From Enoplolaimus lenunculus (Eukaryota > Nematoda > Enoplea > Enoplida > Thoracostomopsidae), in assembly GCA_030248215.1 (NCBI GenBank), contig JASANG010002017.1:1-64000 (forward strand): a stretch of 64,000 nt of DNA, written 5' to 3'. Shown here in pieces: positions 1-11,849 of the stretch. A model generated the notes under the pieces. It ran no database searches. It saw only the letters and a program-made list of their open reading frames with translations, and was not told the DNA's origin. The stretch's first letter is position 1. Each line of letters opens with the position of its first letter. The translations under genes and the position numbers were made by a program.

Positions 1-1560
1 CAAGAGATGACCGACAAAATTATTAAAACAGGCACAGATTTATAAAAAGTCTCTATCATTCACATATTCGCAAAATATAAGCTTTACTAATGTTATTCGT
101 TGCACAATTTGTACAAGGTTTGTATGTTTTAATTAATAAAATGTTAAACTTTAACAGACCACCACTTTGAATGAAAAGCTTTGCAGCCATAAGGTTCTAG
201 CTCATAAATAAACAGTTTTCGACAACTTGAGGTTACGTCTACGTTTTCAAAAACGCACCTTGGCAAAAAGTACACATAAAAAAACTAGCTATGTTACTAA
301 TTTGTAATAATATATAAGCTAATGTTTTTCGTAATTGTCCACTTAACATGTTTCGCATATATACGTACTAAACAATAGTATTTTCGTTAAATAAATAACT
401 TAACGTATATGGTTGAGATAACTTATGTAGCACATAAAAAATTGCATTGTTACAATCTACGATTCAGTAGAACACCTTGCGACAAGATTTGAATCCAAAT
501 ACGAAGGCGAAACTTTGCGCTTCCGATTCTTATGAAAGCGTTTACGTTTAATACTTCGACAATTTTTTCTTTAAATATAGCGCATGAACACCGGTTGTCA
601 TGATCTTGAATGACATACGTTTGTATATAAATACCACCAAAACAGAATAGTAGAAATAATAGACTTTTGATAGAAACATAAGAGAGACGTGAACACTTTT
701 GGAAGAAACATATAATAGTGACACTACCGTGTCCCTATGATCGGCCCATAGACAGTGGGCCTGCAAGAATATAAATAACAGATTCGAAATCAGCTGCCTC
801 AAATACGTCGGAAAATCACATAAAAATACACATGAAATTTCAATTTATAGTTCCCCCAGTAGGACTTGAACCCGCGACCCAAAAGCTGAAAAACACCGTG
901 GTATGTGAACATCATACCACTCAGCCACAGGTGCACTTGACCGGTGTTTGTGTTTACATTGTATATGCTACATGTAAAATGGGCTGAAACTCGGGCCTGC
1001 ACGAATATAAATAACAGATTTGAAATCAGCTGCCTCAAATACGTCGGAAAATCACATAATCTTACAGTTTCTAGGGGGGTCGATCTACCTACCGTACCTT
1101 CACCAAAACTAGCTATGTTATTACTTAATTTGCAATCATATAAGCCAATGTTTTTCGTAATTGTCCACTCAACATGTTTCGCATATATACGTACTAAACA
1201 ATAGTATTTTCGTTAAATAAATAGCTTAACGTATATGGTTGAGATAACTTATGTAGCACATAAAAAATTGGATTGTTACAATCTACGATTCTGTAGAACA
1301 CCTTGCGACAAGATTTTAATCCAAATACCAATGCGAAATTTTGCGGTTCCGATCTTATGAAAACGTTTACGTTTAATACTTCGACAAATTTTTTTTAAAT
1401 ATAGCGAATGAACACCAGTTACCATGATCTTGAATGACATACGTTTGTATATATAATAGTAGAAATAATAGACTTTTGATAGAAACATAAAAGAGACGTG
1501 AACACTTTTGGAAGAAACATATAATAGTGACACTACCGTGTACCTATGATTTATAAATAT
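1..1560 (-). repeat. Left arm of the giant inverted repeat
   Basis: Holds two direct copies of the 470-bp subunit, at about 295-745 and 1105-1553. A 62-bp segment containing TCAGCTGCCTCAAATACGTC occurs at about 759-820 and again at 993-1058, on either side of the tRNA-like segment. Small reading frames in the subunits recur in all four copies. They have no start, length or domain that suggests a protein, so I read them as repeat sequence. Confidence 0.8.
849..944 (-). repeat. tRNA-like (SINE-head) segment, left arm
   Basis: Read on the - strand it has a good RNA polymerase III A box (TGGCTGAGTGG) followed by a B box (GGGTTCAAGTCCT). The spacing is tRNA-like, with a slightly long middle. The acceptor stem does not close, so this is a tRNA-derived repeat rather than a working tRNA gene. 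The mirror copy lies at 4000-4103. Confidence 0.65.
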
Positions 1561-3356
1561 AAATTTATTTATATCAAAAAAGGAAAACAAAAAAGGGGAA
1601 TAAAAATGATATATTGCGAAATGAGCGGGCAGTAAAAGAAACCATTTACCCAATCAATAATTTTGTACATTTTCAGCAGATACTGAATATGGTCTTTGTT
1701 ACTGAATTCTTGCTCCCATGGCCAATTAAAAATGGTTTCCACCTGGTACCGACCTACAAACAATATTACAAACGTATTAAAATCAGGAACGCTTGGTAAA
1801 AAGGAAAAACAATTGATTTTGGACAAAGGAACAACCGTTTTCAGTGTCCTGTCCAAGTGTCACCTTTCGAGGCAGCATAACTTTCATGGAAAGACCTGAC
1901 GGTTCCAGAGAAATTGGATGTACAAACCCTATCAGGTTAATCTTAATTTACATGAATTAACTTAGCATTTCGACCTTGTTATCTATTGGAGCTGTCCACC
2001 AAGGCAGTTAAGCCTAGGCCTATTCAGTTTAAGTGTAAAGTTATGCCAATGTTGCCAGCCTAAGCTTTAACCTATAGCTAAAGCTTGAGAATACTCTATT
2101 ATAGTCCTGCGAAAAATACTTCACCACTCAAAGTGAATGCGCCCTAAAAAACTACTTTAATTCCATTATTTCTAGAGCGTAAACAGAGACACCGGTTTTT
2201 ACCGGAAACGGAAGCGGATATTAACCGATTACACTTTGTAACCTACCATCATAAAATTGCCCCACGACAGGATCAACGCTGCTAAAGCAAACAAACGCGA
2301 CCGCGAATAAAGCGGAATCGAAAATTAGTTTACGTTTTAACACAAACCTTTCAAGCCAAAAGTGAAACATTTTTTCAAATTTTGTGTTCAAACAACTGAC
2401 AGTAAAATTTATCCAAAATTTTTTGGCTTTTATACCAGGGAAATTTGTTCAAAATTTCATTTAGGAAACATTTTCTTCAGGTTGAATCATGCGAGTAGTG
2501 ATCGAGAAACGTGCGTTAGGCTAACGATTTAAAGTTTTGCAAACAACTGAACCCAAATCGATTGCCATCACCTAACAATCTGGTCAAACAATGATTTAAT
2601 TCGAAATCTGTAAGTGGTTGTGGCACCTTAAATGTGTACAATAATACAGCTATTAAGGACATAGATTATGCCTAGAAACCCTGCACTAGAAACGCAAATT
2701 TATGACGATTTTTTCCATCACATTCAAATTTGACAAAATTTAGACTTTAATAGTAAAAGGTGAAACTTGAACATGTTGCTATGAATTTAGGCAATATACC
2801 TTGAGCAATGAGTCCAATTTTGTACAGAACTTAATTTGGCTCAGGAAGCATTTTTACACAATTTAATTTCATTAATTGACGTTTATGAACTAATCAGTAA
2901 TTTTGGACTCTATCCCTTTAAGGCCTGCAATTAGGGTAACTTACTTCTATTGATTCAGGTCCAAAATATGGACCTTGGACTCTTATTACCCCGCCACCCT
3001 TGCCCTTTATTAAGAAAGCGAGTTAGCATGAAGATGCAAGAATGTTACGGTCCATTGAATGTTTTCTACCAAATAAAGTTGCGCTGTGATGTTAGCCTTA
3101 AAATATATGCTGGTCGGTCTTACAAGTCAGGGCCCAGAGAATCCGCTCACCAAGCTGCAAAACCTATTTAACGTGTTATCGAGTGCTGCACGACAAATGC
3201 AGTAAGACCGTAAATATATGTGTACTTGGTGTAAGTCGGTAAATATTTCTTTTACTGACCCGCTCTTTATCCGCGAAAATTTCATTTTTTATCGGGGGAA
3301 TACCCGCACAATATTACTCTACCCGCGACCCACCTTAACCCACCCTTAGTTTTGTG
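1561..3356. other. Central non-inverted spacer of the giant repeat
   Basis: No gene recognised. About 2754-2990 is a diverged copy of the family found at 9830-10045 (shared words such as GACGTTTATGAACTAATCAG). About 3255-3350 is rich in CCCGC and GCGGG words and resembles the interior of the hAT-like insertion at 45923-46379. The spacer therefore collected later insertions or was built from them. Confidence 0.5.
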
Positions 3357-4850
3357 ATCATAAGAAATTTGTTAAATCATAGGGACACAGTAGTGTCACT
3401 ATTATATGTTTCTTCCAAAAGTGTTCACGTCTCTCTTATGTTTCTATCAAAAGTCTATTATTTCTACTATTATATATACAAAGGTATGTCATTCAAGATC
3501 ATGGTAACCGGTGTTCATTCGCTATATTTAAAGAAAATTTGTCGAAGTATTAAACGTAAACGTTTTCATAAGAATCAGAAGCGCAAAGTTTCGCCTTCGT
3601 ATTTGGATTTAAATCTTGTCGCAAGGTGTTCTACAGAATCGTAGATTGTAACAATCCAATTTCTTAATATGCAACATAAGTTATCTCAGCCATATACGTT
3701 AAGCTATTTATTTAACGAAAATACTATTGTTTAGTACGTATATATGCGAAACATGTTGAGTGGACAATTACGAAAAACATTGGCTTATATGATTACAAAT
3801 TAGTAATAACATAGCTAGTTTTGGTGCAGGTACGGTAGATCGACCCCTAGAAACTGTAAGATTATGTGATTTTCCGACGTATTTGAGGCAGCTGATTTCA
3901 AATCTGTTATTTATATTCTTGCAGACCCGCTGGTTAAAAAATATGTGCTTTCAAAGTTTCATCCCATTTTACATGTAGTATATACAATGTAAACAAAAAC
4001 ACCGGTCAAGTGCACCTGTGGCTGAGTGGTATGATATTCACATACCACGACGGCGTTTTTTCAGCTTTTGGGTCGCGGGTTCAAGTCCTACTGGGGAACT
4101 AAAAATTGAAATCATAGGGACACGGTAGTGTCACTATTATATGTTTCTTCCAAAAGTGTTCACGTCTCTCTTATGTTTCTATCAAAAGTCTATTATTTCT
4201 ACTATTCTGTTTTGGTGGTATTTATATACAAACGTATGTCATTCAAGATCATGGCAACCGGTGTTCATGCGCTATATTTAAAGAAAAAATTGTCGAAATA
4301 TTAAACGTAAAAACGTTTTCATAAGAATCAGAAGCGCAAAGTTTCGCCTTCGTATTTGGATTTAAATCTTGTCGCAAGGTGTTCTACAGAATCGTAGATT
4401 GTAACAATCCAATTTTTATGTGCTACATAAGTTATCTCAACCATATACGTTAAGCTATTTATTTAACGAAAATACTATTGTTTAGTACGTATATATGCGA
4501 AACATGTTAAATGGACAATTACGAAAAACATAACTTATATATGATTACAAATTAGTAACATAGCTAGTTTTTATGTGTATTTTTACCAAGGTGCGTTTTT
4601 GAAAACGTAGACGTAACCTCAAGTTGTCGAAAACTGTTTATTTACGAGCTAGAACCTTATGGCTGCAAAGCTTTTCATTCAAAGTGGTGGTCCCTTAAAG
4701 TTTAACATTTTATTATATAAAACATACAAACCTTCTCCAAATTTGTGCAACGAATAACATTAGTAAAGCTTATATTTTGCGAATATGTGAATGATAGAGA
4801 CTTTTTATAAATCTGTGCCTGTTTTAATAATTTTGTCGGTCATCTCTTGA
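3357..4850 (+). repeat. Right arm of the giant inverted repeat
   Basis: Mirror image of 1-1560. Subunit copies lie at about 3376-3825 and 4115-4570, starting with the conserved word CATAGGGACACGGTAGTGTC. The terminal 280 bp (4570-4850) is the exact counterpart of the window start. Arm-to-arm identity looks high by eye, with scattered substitutions and small indels. The element may therefore be fairly young, or the arms may be kept alike by gene conversion. Confidence 0.8.
4000..4103 (+). repeat. tRNA-like (SINE-head) segment, right arm
   Basis: A box TGGCTGAGTGG at about 4018 and B box GGGTTCAAGTCCT at about 4076, in the same layout as 849-944. Direct repeats of 60-odd bp flank the segment within the arm, as on the left. 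Probably a SINE head captured by the element before the arms were duplicated. Confidence 0.65.
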
Positions 4851-5917
4851 ATCATTAGCCATGCAAATATGAAAATAGTACAGTTGAACTCGGCTCGTCG
4901 AGATCTGTGTGACGCCGTGGTGGATGCAGGAATTTCAAAAGGATCGGTCGCTCAACGTATAATACTGCAAAAAAGACGAGAGCGAAGTCGAACGCTAATT
5001 TAATGCTGAATCTTAATTCAAAACCTTTCTCTTGATTCAAGTTGTGGTGGTTCAGGACGGAGTGGCACCCACTGCAGCCGCCAGTGGTATGAGAGACACT
5101 TTTTATTTAATTCGTAGTAGGTGCCTAGATTTTACATTCGCGTGGGTTTTTTTCTAAACCTATATTTACATTTAAACTCAAAGTTTACGCGTAAAGTACA
5201 GATATCAGTCTTGATTTACTGCTCGATGTATTATTGGTAGCACCAAGTTGAGCACTGAAATGTCAAAAACTCGGTTTAGAAGAAAACAAGAATAAGTTAC
5301 AAAGCAAACCTTATAGTTGCGGATTCGCAGTTTTGATTGGGGATGGAATTGCATTATTAGAATTTCTTGCACAATTAAGAGGAAACGAACAAAAGTGTGT
5401 TTCAAGCAATTTTCCACGTCCGCATGTTGATGCAAATGCGTATTCAGCATGTTTCATAAAATATTTGTTGCAGCCATATTTTTAAATGCTGCGCTTTCCA
5501 ATTATATATTTAACTCAATTCATGTGTGAAATACAAAATGGAAAGTATCGGAATCAGTATTCTTCCAAAATACCGATTACAATACCGATAACGATGTATT
5601 GGTTCTACACTACTATGCCGCATAAAATCAGTTTTCACTAGAGCAAGTACATATCAATTGTGTTGATTTTCTATCTGAATTCAAACAATTTTTATGAATT
5701 AAAATATATTAGCATTATAAATTGAGCGAGTTACCTAATAAATAAAAATGAAATTAGGAAAGCGCGACTTTTGTGATTGTGAAAATGTAGTTTTTAATTT
5801 TCATGGAAATATAGCTTAACAGTTCTAAAACAATTATAACGTGAGTATATATGACTTTAAATTTCACTTTTTCGTACTTAAGGTAAATTTACATCAAATT
5901 TCTTCCTAAAGCTTAGT
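4851..5917. other. Intergenic, no gene recognised
   Basis: No coding exon or RNA gene was recognised. 5535-5620 contains several ATACCGAT words like those at 49119-49200, so it is probably a remnant of a dispersed repeat. Confidence 0.4.
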
Positions 5918-7101
5918 AACTAGAATGAAAATTGCCCCGATGTGGCCATAGAAAACGATATGTTTCGGGTAGTAAGATTTTTAGTTCAATACCGCTAGTA
6001 TTACAATTTCCATGCATGCGTATAAAGTTTTAAAACTAGATTAATTTGATGCCAATCAGCGTCCTCCCGAAACACGACATAACAATACTATAGAATTAAT
6101 AAAAGTTTAATCATTGAGTTTGATTGACTGCGTAACGGAAACATATCCGCAACTTTTTCGGAGAAAAGTCAGAATAGATAGTAAAGTGTCCCGACGAGGC
6201 TATAGAAAACGATAACGCATCAAGTTTTGGAGCTGTATGAATTTTGTACCGTACAGTGCCCTCTCCATACTTGGCTAAACGGTACCCAGATTTTAAACTT
6301 TTAAAACATTAAACTATTTGAGTGAGTATGTAGCGAAACAATATTTGCAACTTTGCTGACAAAATCTGCGTTGTATTCTAATGACGGCCAATGTAAAGAT
6401 CAGGGGCGGAACGTTTTTCTGCGGGACTAGAATAGAATAAGCTTAAGGTTTAGATTAATTTTTTGCTTGGCTTAGGCTTAGGATTATGCTCATTCTTACG
6501 CTTAGGTTTAGGCTTAGGAATATGCTCATGCTAACGCTTATGCTTAGGCTTAGGATTAGGAATATGCTTATAATACTGATCCGCTTCTGTTCTTTACACT
6601 GAGCCAATTGACGAACAAACACGTTTTTAATATTGGGTCACCAGCATTTTACGCTTAATTTCTACTTATATACTCTTTTTAAAACCCAAAATTTTTCTGC
6701 ATATATTCGAAACTTCAGTTTACTAAGTGCAAGAAACTAATGTCACGAGTGTGTACTCAAATTTTTTACATCAACCATAATTCGTCATTTATATTCTAGT
6801 ATTTATTTCTTGTTTTAATATTTCGAAACAGTGGATCACATGTCTATTTGGCGCTGTCAGAGAAAGTTGCGGATATGTTTCCGTTACACAGTCAATCATA
6901 CTCAATGATTTAACTTTTATTAATTCTATAGTATTGTTGTGTCGTGTTTCGGGAGGACGCTGATTGGCATCAAATTAATCTAGTTTTAAAACTTTATACG
7001 CATGCATGGAAATTGTAATACTAGCGGTATTGAACTAAAAATCTTACTACCCGAAACATATCGTTTTCTATTGCCACATCGGGGCAATTTTCATTCTAGT
7101 T
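5918..7101. repeat. Inverted-repeat DNA element, 1.18 kb
   Basis: Left arm about 5918-6161 and right arm about 6860-7101 are reverse complements of each other and begin with AACTAGAATGAAAATTGCCC. A diverged second copy of the terminal motif (CTATAGAAAACGATA) lies inside at about 6201. The centre holds a TTAGGC-like cluster. No transposase seen; the family is unknown and no target-site duplication is clear. Confidence 0.8.
6425..6580 (+). repeat. Degenerate TTAGGC-type short tandem cluster
   Basis: Repeated GCTTAGG and GTTTAGG words are interspersed with ATGCTCAT-like words. Similar short clusters occur at about 8277-8310, 33795-33860, 44540-44650, 45610-45690, 48365-48430, 56130-56160 and 60240-60440, in both orientations. 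The pattern is irregular, unlike a telomere. Confidence 0.6.
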
Positions 7102-7173
7102 TTAAAGTGTATTGATATTAATTATACATCGTTTGACCATGATGTACGTCACAATAAACAGTAATAGTATATA

Positions 7174-7306
7174 ATGCGGGGTCACCTGAAATTCACATTT
7201 TGTCTACATAACCGCTATTCGGATCACAAAATTTTATGTTGACGTCGAATCCATTTGGACAAAACGTGTTCAAAGGTGCCACAGTTATAACGTGAACCCC
7301 AAACAT
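7174..7306. repeat. Short MITE, copy 1 of the ATGCGGG family
   Basis: The left end is ATGCGGGGTCACCTG. The right end ACAGTTATAACGTGAACCCC is shared with the elements ending at 16548 and 51790. This is the shortest copy (about 133 bp) and keeps little beyond the two ends. Confidence 0.6.
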
Positions 7307-8639
7307 GGATTGGTGAAATCCAAGGAGAAAAATACTGTTGCCGATTGTCAGCTAGATTGCTGAAGCCGAAACCAGAGTTCGACGTGTGACAAAACTACGC
7401 CTACGCGTCTTTTTAAGAAATCTCAACATTTGAAACTTCAATAATTGCTTGATTTGTTCAATATAATCAGAACAAGCGCAGAACAACGCACTAAGTTATT
7501 TTTTATGGATTATTTTTGATCAATTCATGTGACTGAAAACTTTTACTGATTATAATTTATTAAAAATATAAATGTTACCACAAAGTCACCGCCGAGAATA
7601 TTGAACATTGCTTTGCGGTTTTGTTCCGTAATTTTAATTTGCAACAGAGAACACATTTCACCTATTAACCACAGTCAAAAAAACCACTTTTAAAGCTTAG
7701 TCAGTGGATCAAAAGCAGATATCGCGGATTCTTCGTTGCGATGTTCATTTTCGGAATAAACAATGTCGTCAGTACCAACAGCAACCGGTACAAAAATAAC
7801 CTAAAGCAAACTAGTACATTTAGAAATCATCAACAAAACACAGCGGCGGAACCAGGCTGACAATAATTTTAAGAAATGCGATTTTTAGTGCATGCTACAT
7901 ATATGTGCCAGTTTCGTCAAAGGGAGAAATTGTAAGGTAGGGACGTTACTATTTTTCATAAAAGATTATCTGGCAAATGGGACGCTCGGCTTCCGCCCTC
8001 CTCCCGTCTGAATCCGCTAGTTACAAAATGGTAAATGTTGCAAATATAACAGACAGCCTGAAGATTTCGCCAGGTTTACGGTTTTGAGTCACAAGCCTAA
8101 AATATTTTTACTCTCGGACCATTGAAAAGAACTTCAGGAATACCTGCTATATACCAGGCATTAGGCTTTCCCAACAGTGAAAGTTAAAGCCTAATTTGTG
8201 ATAGTAAAGACGGGATTTAAAGATGGGACAGTAATTTTAGAGTATCATCTTATATTATTTGATGAGTATAAATTTTTAAGCTGCTTAGGCTTAGGAATAT
8301 GCTAATATATACTACTGTTATGTCTCTCGCAGTAGCATAGTCCCCTGTAAACTACCAATAGTTGAATGAAATGCAACTCTTTCACCTCTCCGTATTCGTA
8401 AAGAGCAGGTCTCGCACAGTGACAGTGATGACAGCACCATAGCGAACTGTTGATAATGAAGCAAATCACTGAAAATAGTTAAGAGATTTGAAAAAACGCG
8501 AAAGCAACAAGATTAATTCCTTCCTACGTCCGTCATTTTTAACGTTTGTGGCATTTGCTACCAGTTTGTGATATGCCATGTAACATTTGCAACAATGAAT
8601 GGTGTGTGAACTTAGGAATTTAGGCTCATTTTTATGGTT
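7307..8639. other. Intergenic, nothing recognised
   Basis: No exon with a supportable splice pattern and no RNA gene was seen. A short GCTTAGGCTTAGG patch lies at about 8280-8297. Confidence 0.4.
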
Positions 8640-9000
8640 AATCTGCGCCAGGCCCATAGCCTGCTCAGTGCTCACCATACTAGGAGGCTGCTAAACAATC
8701 GGGTCTGTTCCTTTACTCTCCCCCAGCCTGCGTTTGCCCAAAAATAATTTTACTTTAAATTTTTGTTTGCATATTTGAGCTTGTCATGACCTCCACTGAT
8801 CATTCCACCCCTGAATTTGAATTGTTGAAAATTTCGATTTTTAAGGTTCAAAGATCCCCTCTCTTGGAACCCAAAAAACTTGGTATAAATTTGACAATAT
8901 ACCATTTGATGAAGCTTGCGAAGCTAAGTTCAGCGGTGTTAATTTGTTCGCAATCAGATAATTGGTGAACGAATTATTGTCAATTGGGACGGCGCCAAAT
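8640..9000 (-). repeat. Dispersed repeat, related to 18400-18990
   Basis: The reverse complement of about 8760-8990 shares extended blocks with 18470-18650, for example TTAAAAATCGA followed by a CAAATT-rich stretch, then TGGAAYGATCAG and GAGGTCA. Diverged copy; ends not defined. Confidence 0.5.
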
Positions 9001-9625
9001 CAGTTTTTTGACCATAATTCGTTAACCAATCGTCTAAGTCTGGAAAATTTAACAGCAGACAACACAGTTCTGGAAGCTGCACTGAGCGATATATAATTTG
9101 TCAAGCTTTTGACAAAATAATTTTTGGGGTCCGAAGAGGGATAGAGGGATTGTGCTTGATTAACTGGCGATAAATGGTCAACATAGTTGAGTATAAGGTT
9201 ACATTCATATACTTTAAGCATTTTACAGATTTTGTTACCATTCAGGTGAGTCAAGATGTACTAATTACAAGACTACTATACCTGTAGTCTATACCGTATT
9301 ATACGTCAGCTAAAATTCAGACGTCTTGATGATTTGAAGCAAAGACGTTTTATCCTTTACAGAATAGCGTTTAAAACACATGCTAAATCTTCGTAAACAA
9401 TTCAATTGGTTACAAGATGAGCCATATCTTGATTTTGACACAAAACATGCAAACGTCACGAAAAAGTGGGGCCTTGAAACTGAAAGCGTCCGGTACTAAA
9501 TTAACATATTTTTCTAGATGAGTCAGTTTTTTCTTGAAAAAAGATGTCCGGAAAGTCAAATTTTTGTGTACAAAAAGCGACCACGGACCGCTTTCGATCG
9601 CAGTTCTTTCTGATACCAAGATGAA
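9001..9625. other. Intergenic, nothing recognised
   Basis: No exon, RNA gene or clear repeat was recognised in this stretch. Confidence 0.35.
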
Positions 9626-10078
9626 CTGTAAGTGATCAGAATACGAGAGCGTACTTAGCTGACTGCTATGTATTTCTACTCTCTTGAGGGTACTTTTCGC
9701 TATTGGTATCCGGACTGTTATTTATTTTTCAATCCAGCTTCGGTTACTTGAGTCACACTCTCTTTAGCTTTATATTAACCATTTTCAGTGGTTTAAAGTT
9801 AATTCCTTTAAAAATATATTTTTAAGACTTGAGTATGCTGCTATGAATGTAGGTAGGTAATATAGTTTGAGTAACGAATCGGATGCTGTACTAAACTTAA
9901 TTTGGTCCAGGAAGCATATACACAATGCGATTAGAGTAATTGACGTTTATGAACCAATTAGTAATTTTACACTGTATTTCTTTTTTGGCTCTAATTTAGG
10001 AAATAGACTCGCATTGATTCATGCCCAAAATAGTGACCTTTAATTATAATTTCTCCTCTCTTATTCGGTTCACTACAG
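9626..10078. repeat. TA-flanked MITE whose end lies inside a gene
   Basis: The right end reads CGGTTCACTACAG followed by TA, the inverse of the terminus CTGTAGTGACCCGAATAA of the better-preserved copies at 41320 and 45754. The left end (CTGTAAGTGATCAGAATACG) is more diverged, but interior blocks match 46540-46640 (ACTGTTATTTATTTTT, CTCTTGAGGG). The right end overlaps the last codons of the four-pass protein gene. Confidence 0.7.
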
Positions 10079-10990
10079 TAGCCCTACTCAGAACGAATCC
10101 ATCGATGCAAAGCAGCGCAGTCAAAACCGTGGTTGCCAGAAACATTTCAGACGCGCCAGAGTTATCAACAACATTTGAGTAAATGGTTTGCAGTCGAACG
10201 AAATACGACGCAGCCCAAAAACCAGACAAAAGACACACCAGACCATTGGCTACAGATGATAAAATTGATAATACTAGGAATGCAATGTTTAACCAATAGC
10301 TGGTGGAGTTGTCTTGTTGGCGGCAGTGATTGGTTCTTTGCTGTTGACGTATCGAACATAGGCCAGCTACAATTGCAATGAGCATAACGAAACTGCCCCA
10401 AATAGGAGTTGCGTCGTAACAACACGGATGAACAACTGACGTATAGACATCACTGTATTTTTGAATCTGTAAGATTTGACTAAAAGTTAGGCCGGTGGCA
10501 TCTCCTGATCATAAACTCTACATACCTAAAAATTGGTAAATTTTTAACATAATCATTCGCTGGTTCTTAAGTACAAACCGAATCAGAAGCTGGTGACAGA
10601 AACTATAAATGTTGACGGATACGCTTACTTAATAGTTTTAACAGTACCTAACAAAGAAATTCGTTCTATAAAAGTATGAAACCATTATTGAACTAACTCC
10701 TATAAAGACAGAGTCTCAGTTTGGTTGAATATTAATATCTGTTATTTCTAAAATGTAAAATTAAATGTCTATATTCTCAAAATAACTCCTAAGCAATGCT
10801 TTAAACATACCTTTATTTTAAAGCCATCGCGACCCAGTATTAATGTTACTGTTCCCATAAGAAGCAGCGATAACGAAAGGATGAGTTCAACTTTGAGAAA
10901 CATACGAAACACACGGTTGTCTGTATTAAGTTTGCTTTGAGGTAAATTGTACGAATTTGAACAGTTGTTTATGCATTTTTTGTCAGACAT
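10044..10990 (-). CDS. Four-pass membrane protein, CD20/MS4A-like layout
   Basis: Two exons on the - strand: 10990-10811 (60 codons) and 10466-10044 (140 codons plus stop). The 344-nt intron starts GTATGT and ends ACAG, in phase 0. The product is 200 aa. It has a hydrophilic N-terminus, then hydrophobic segments at about residues 30-53, 83-101, 115-143 and 166-186. A Cys-Cys pair precedes segment 2, in a context (PIWGS) that recalls the second segment of MS4A proteins. The start is the first ATG in frame; an exon further upstream cannot be excluded. The last 11 residues (TVVNRIREEKL) and the stop lie in a MITE terminus. The tetraspan layout is seen directly; the MS4A assignment is only a resemblance, and other four-pass families are possible. 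Confidence 0.65.
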
Positions 10991-11849
10991 AACGCCCAAA
11001 GTGTAACGATAGCCAATTTTCAACTAATATGTACGTCCAAGCTTATCAGAGTTTATAACTGAAATACAAATGTACCTGTAGGCTTAATGTAGTATAAATA
11101 TAGCTTTTCGCGAAAAGTTTATTGCGGTTGCGGTTTTGGAACTAGTGAAATTGGCCCAGGATCACTCACCAAGTTGAACCGTCTCGGACATTCATTGAGC
11201 AGGAAAACAAAATTAATAATCTTTTTCGTTGATCGGTTCGCAAATTTTGAGCAAATTTCAACTTATATATTTTAAAGCATTTTAATAGAATTTTTTCTGC
11301 GCCGTTCAAATTTAATTTTTGAGCACCAATATAATAAACAGTAAACAAGTCATAAATCCGAACTTGGTTAAAAAACAAACATATCACTTTTAGTGTTAGC
11401 GCGCTTAAAGCACAGAAATAAGTGTAATGTTTATCAGCTACAGTAAAAAATGCTATATTAACATTAATTTAACAATACATACTGGTTATCTAAAATGCAC
11501 AGTGTTTCAAGAACAAGGTCTTGTTTTAACTGTTAACTGGATGCTTATATGCATCTCGGTTTGCCATTTAAATCACTGCAAACTGTTAAATGCCCGACTC
11601 CTAAGCAATCTTGATGATCTACTCGTTTCTTTCCCTCAGGTTTTCATTTTAAGAAACCACCAGAGTCAACGTGGTTGCAAATTTGCAACCCTAAAAACAT
11701 AACAAAACATAGCCGAACACTTAGCCGGAACAAACTCGTTTAAACACAGACATCTGTGCTCTGTAGAACAATCAATTTGTAAAAATCCGTTGGAACGCTG
11801 CCCAAAATACGTATGCGGGGCGTTCCAGCTTTAATAATATAGATACAGA
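10991..11849. other. Intergenic upstream of the four-pass gene
   Basis: No further exon recognised. 11803-11833 (ATACGTATGCGGGGCGTTCC) recurs in near-identical form at about 13185-13215, a small dispersed repeat. Confidence 0.4.

Larger units (their letters stand above)
1..4850. repeat. Giant inverted-repeat element, about 4.85 kb
   Basis: The first bases of the window (CAAGAGATGACCGACAAAAT) are the reverse complement of the sequence ending near 4850. The match continues through about 1.5 kb of each arm: 1 to about 1560 against about 3357 to 4850. Both arms have the same order: a unique end of about 300 bp, a subunit of about 470 bp, a tRNA-like segment, and a second copy of the subunit. The centre (about 1561-3356) is not inverted. 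No transposase was recognised, so this is probably a non-autonomous foldback-type DNA element. The left flank lies outside the window, so a target-site duplication cannot be tested. Confidence 0.85.

Noticed and set aside
548-1653. Repeated small reading frames with a shared peptide in the palindrome arms
   Set aside because: They occur in all four subunit copies because the DNA is repeated. They are short, lack domains and differ by frame-changing indels between copies, so they are unlikely to be genes.
6425-6580. Interstitial telomere
   Set aside because: The TTAGGC words are irregular and interrupted, occur in both orientations at many sites, and do not form a clean hexamer run.
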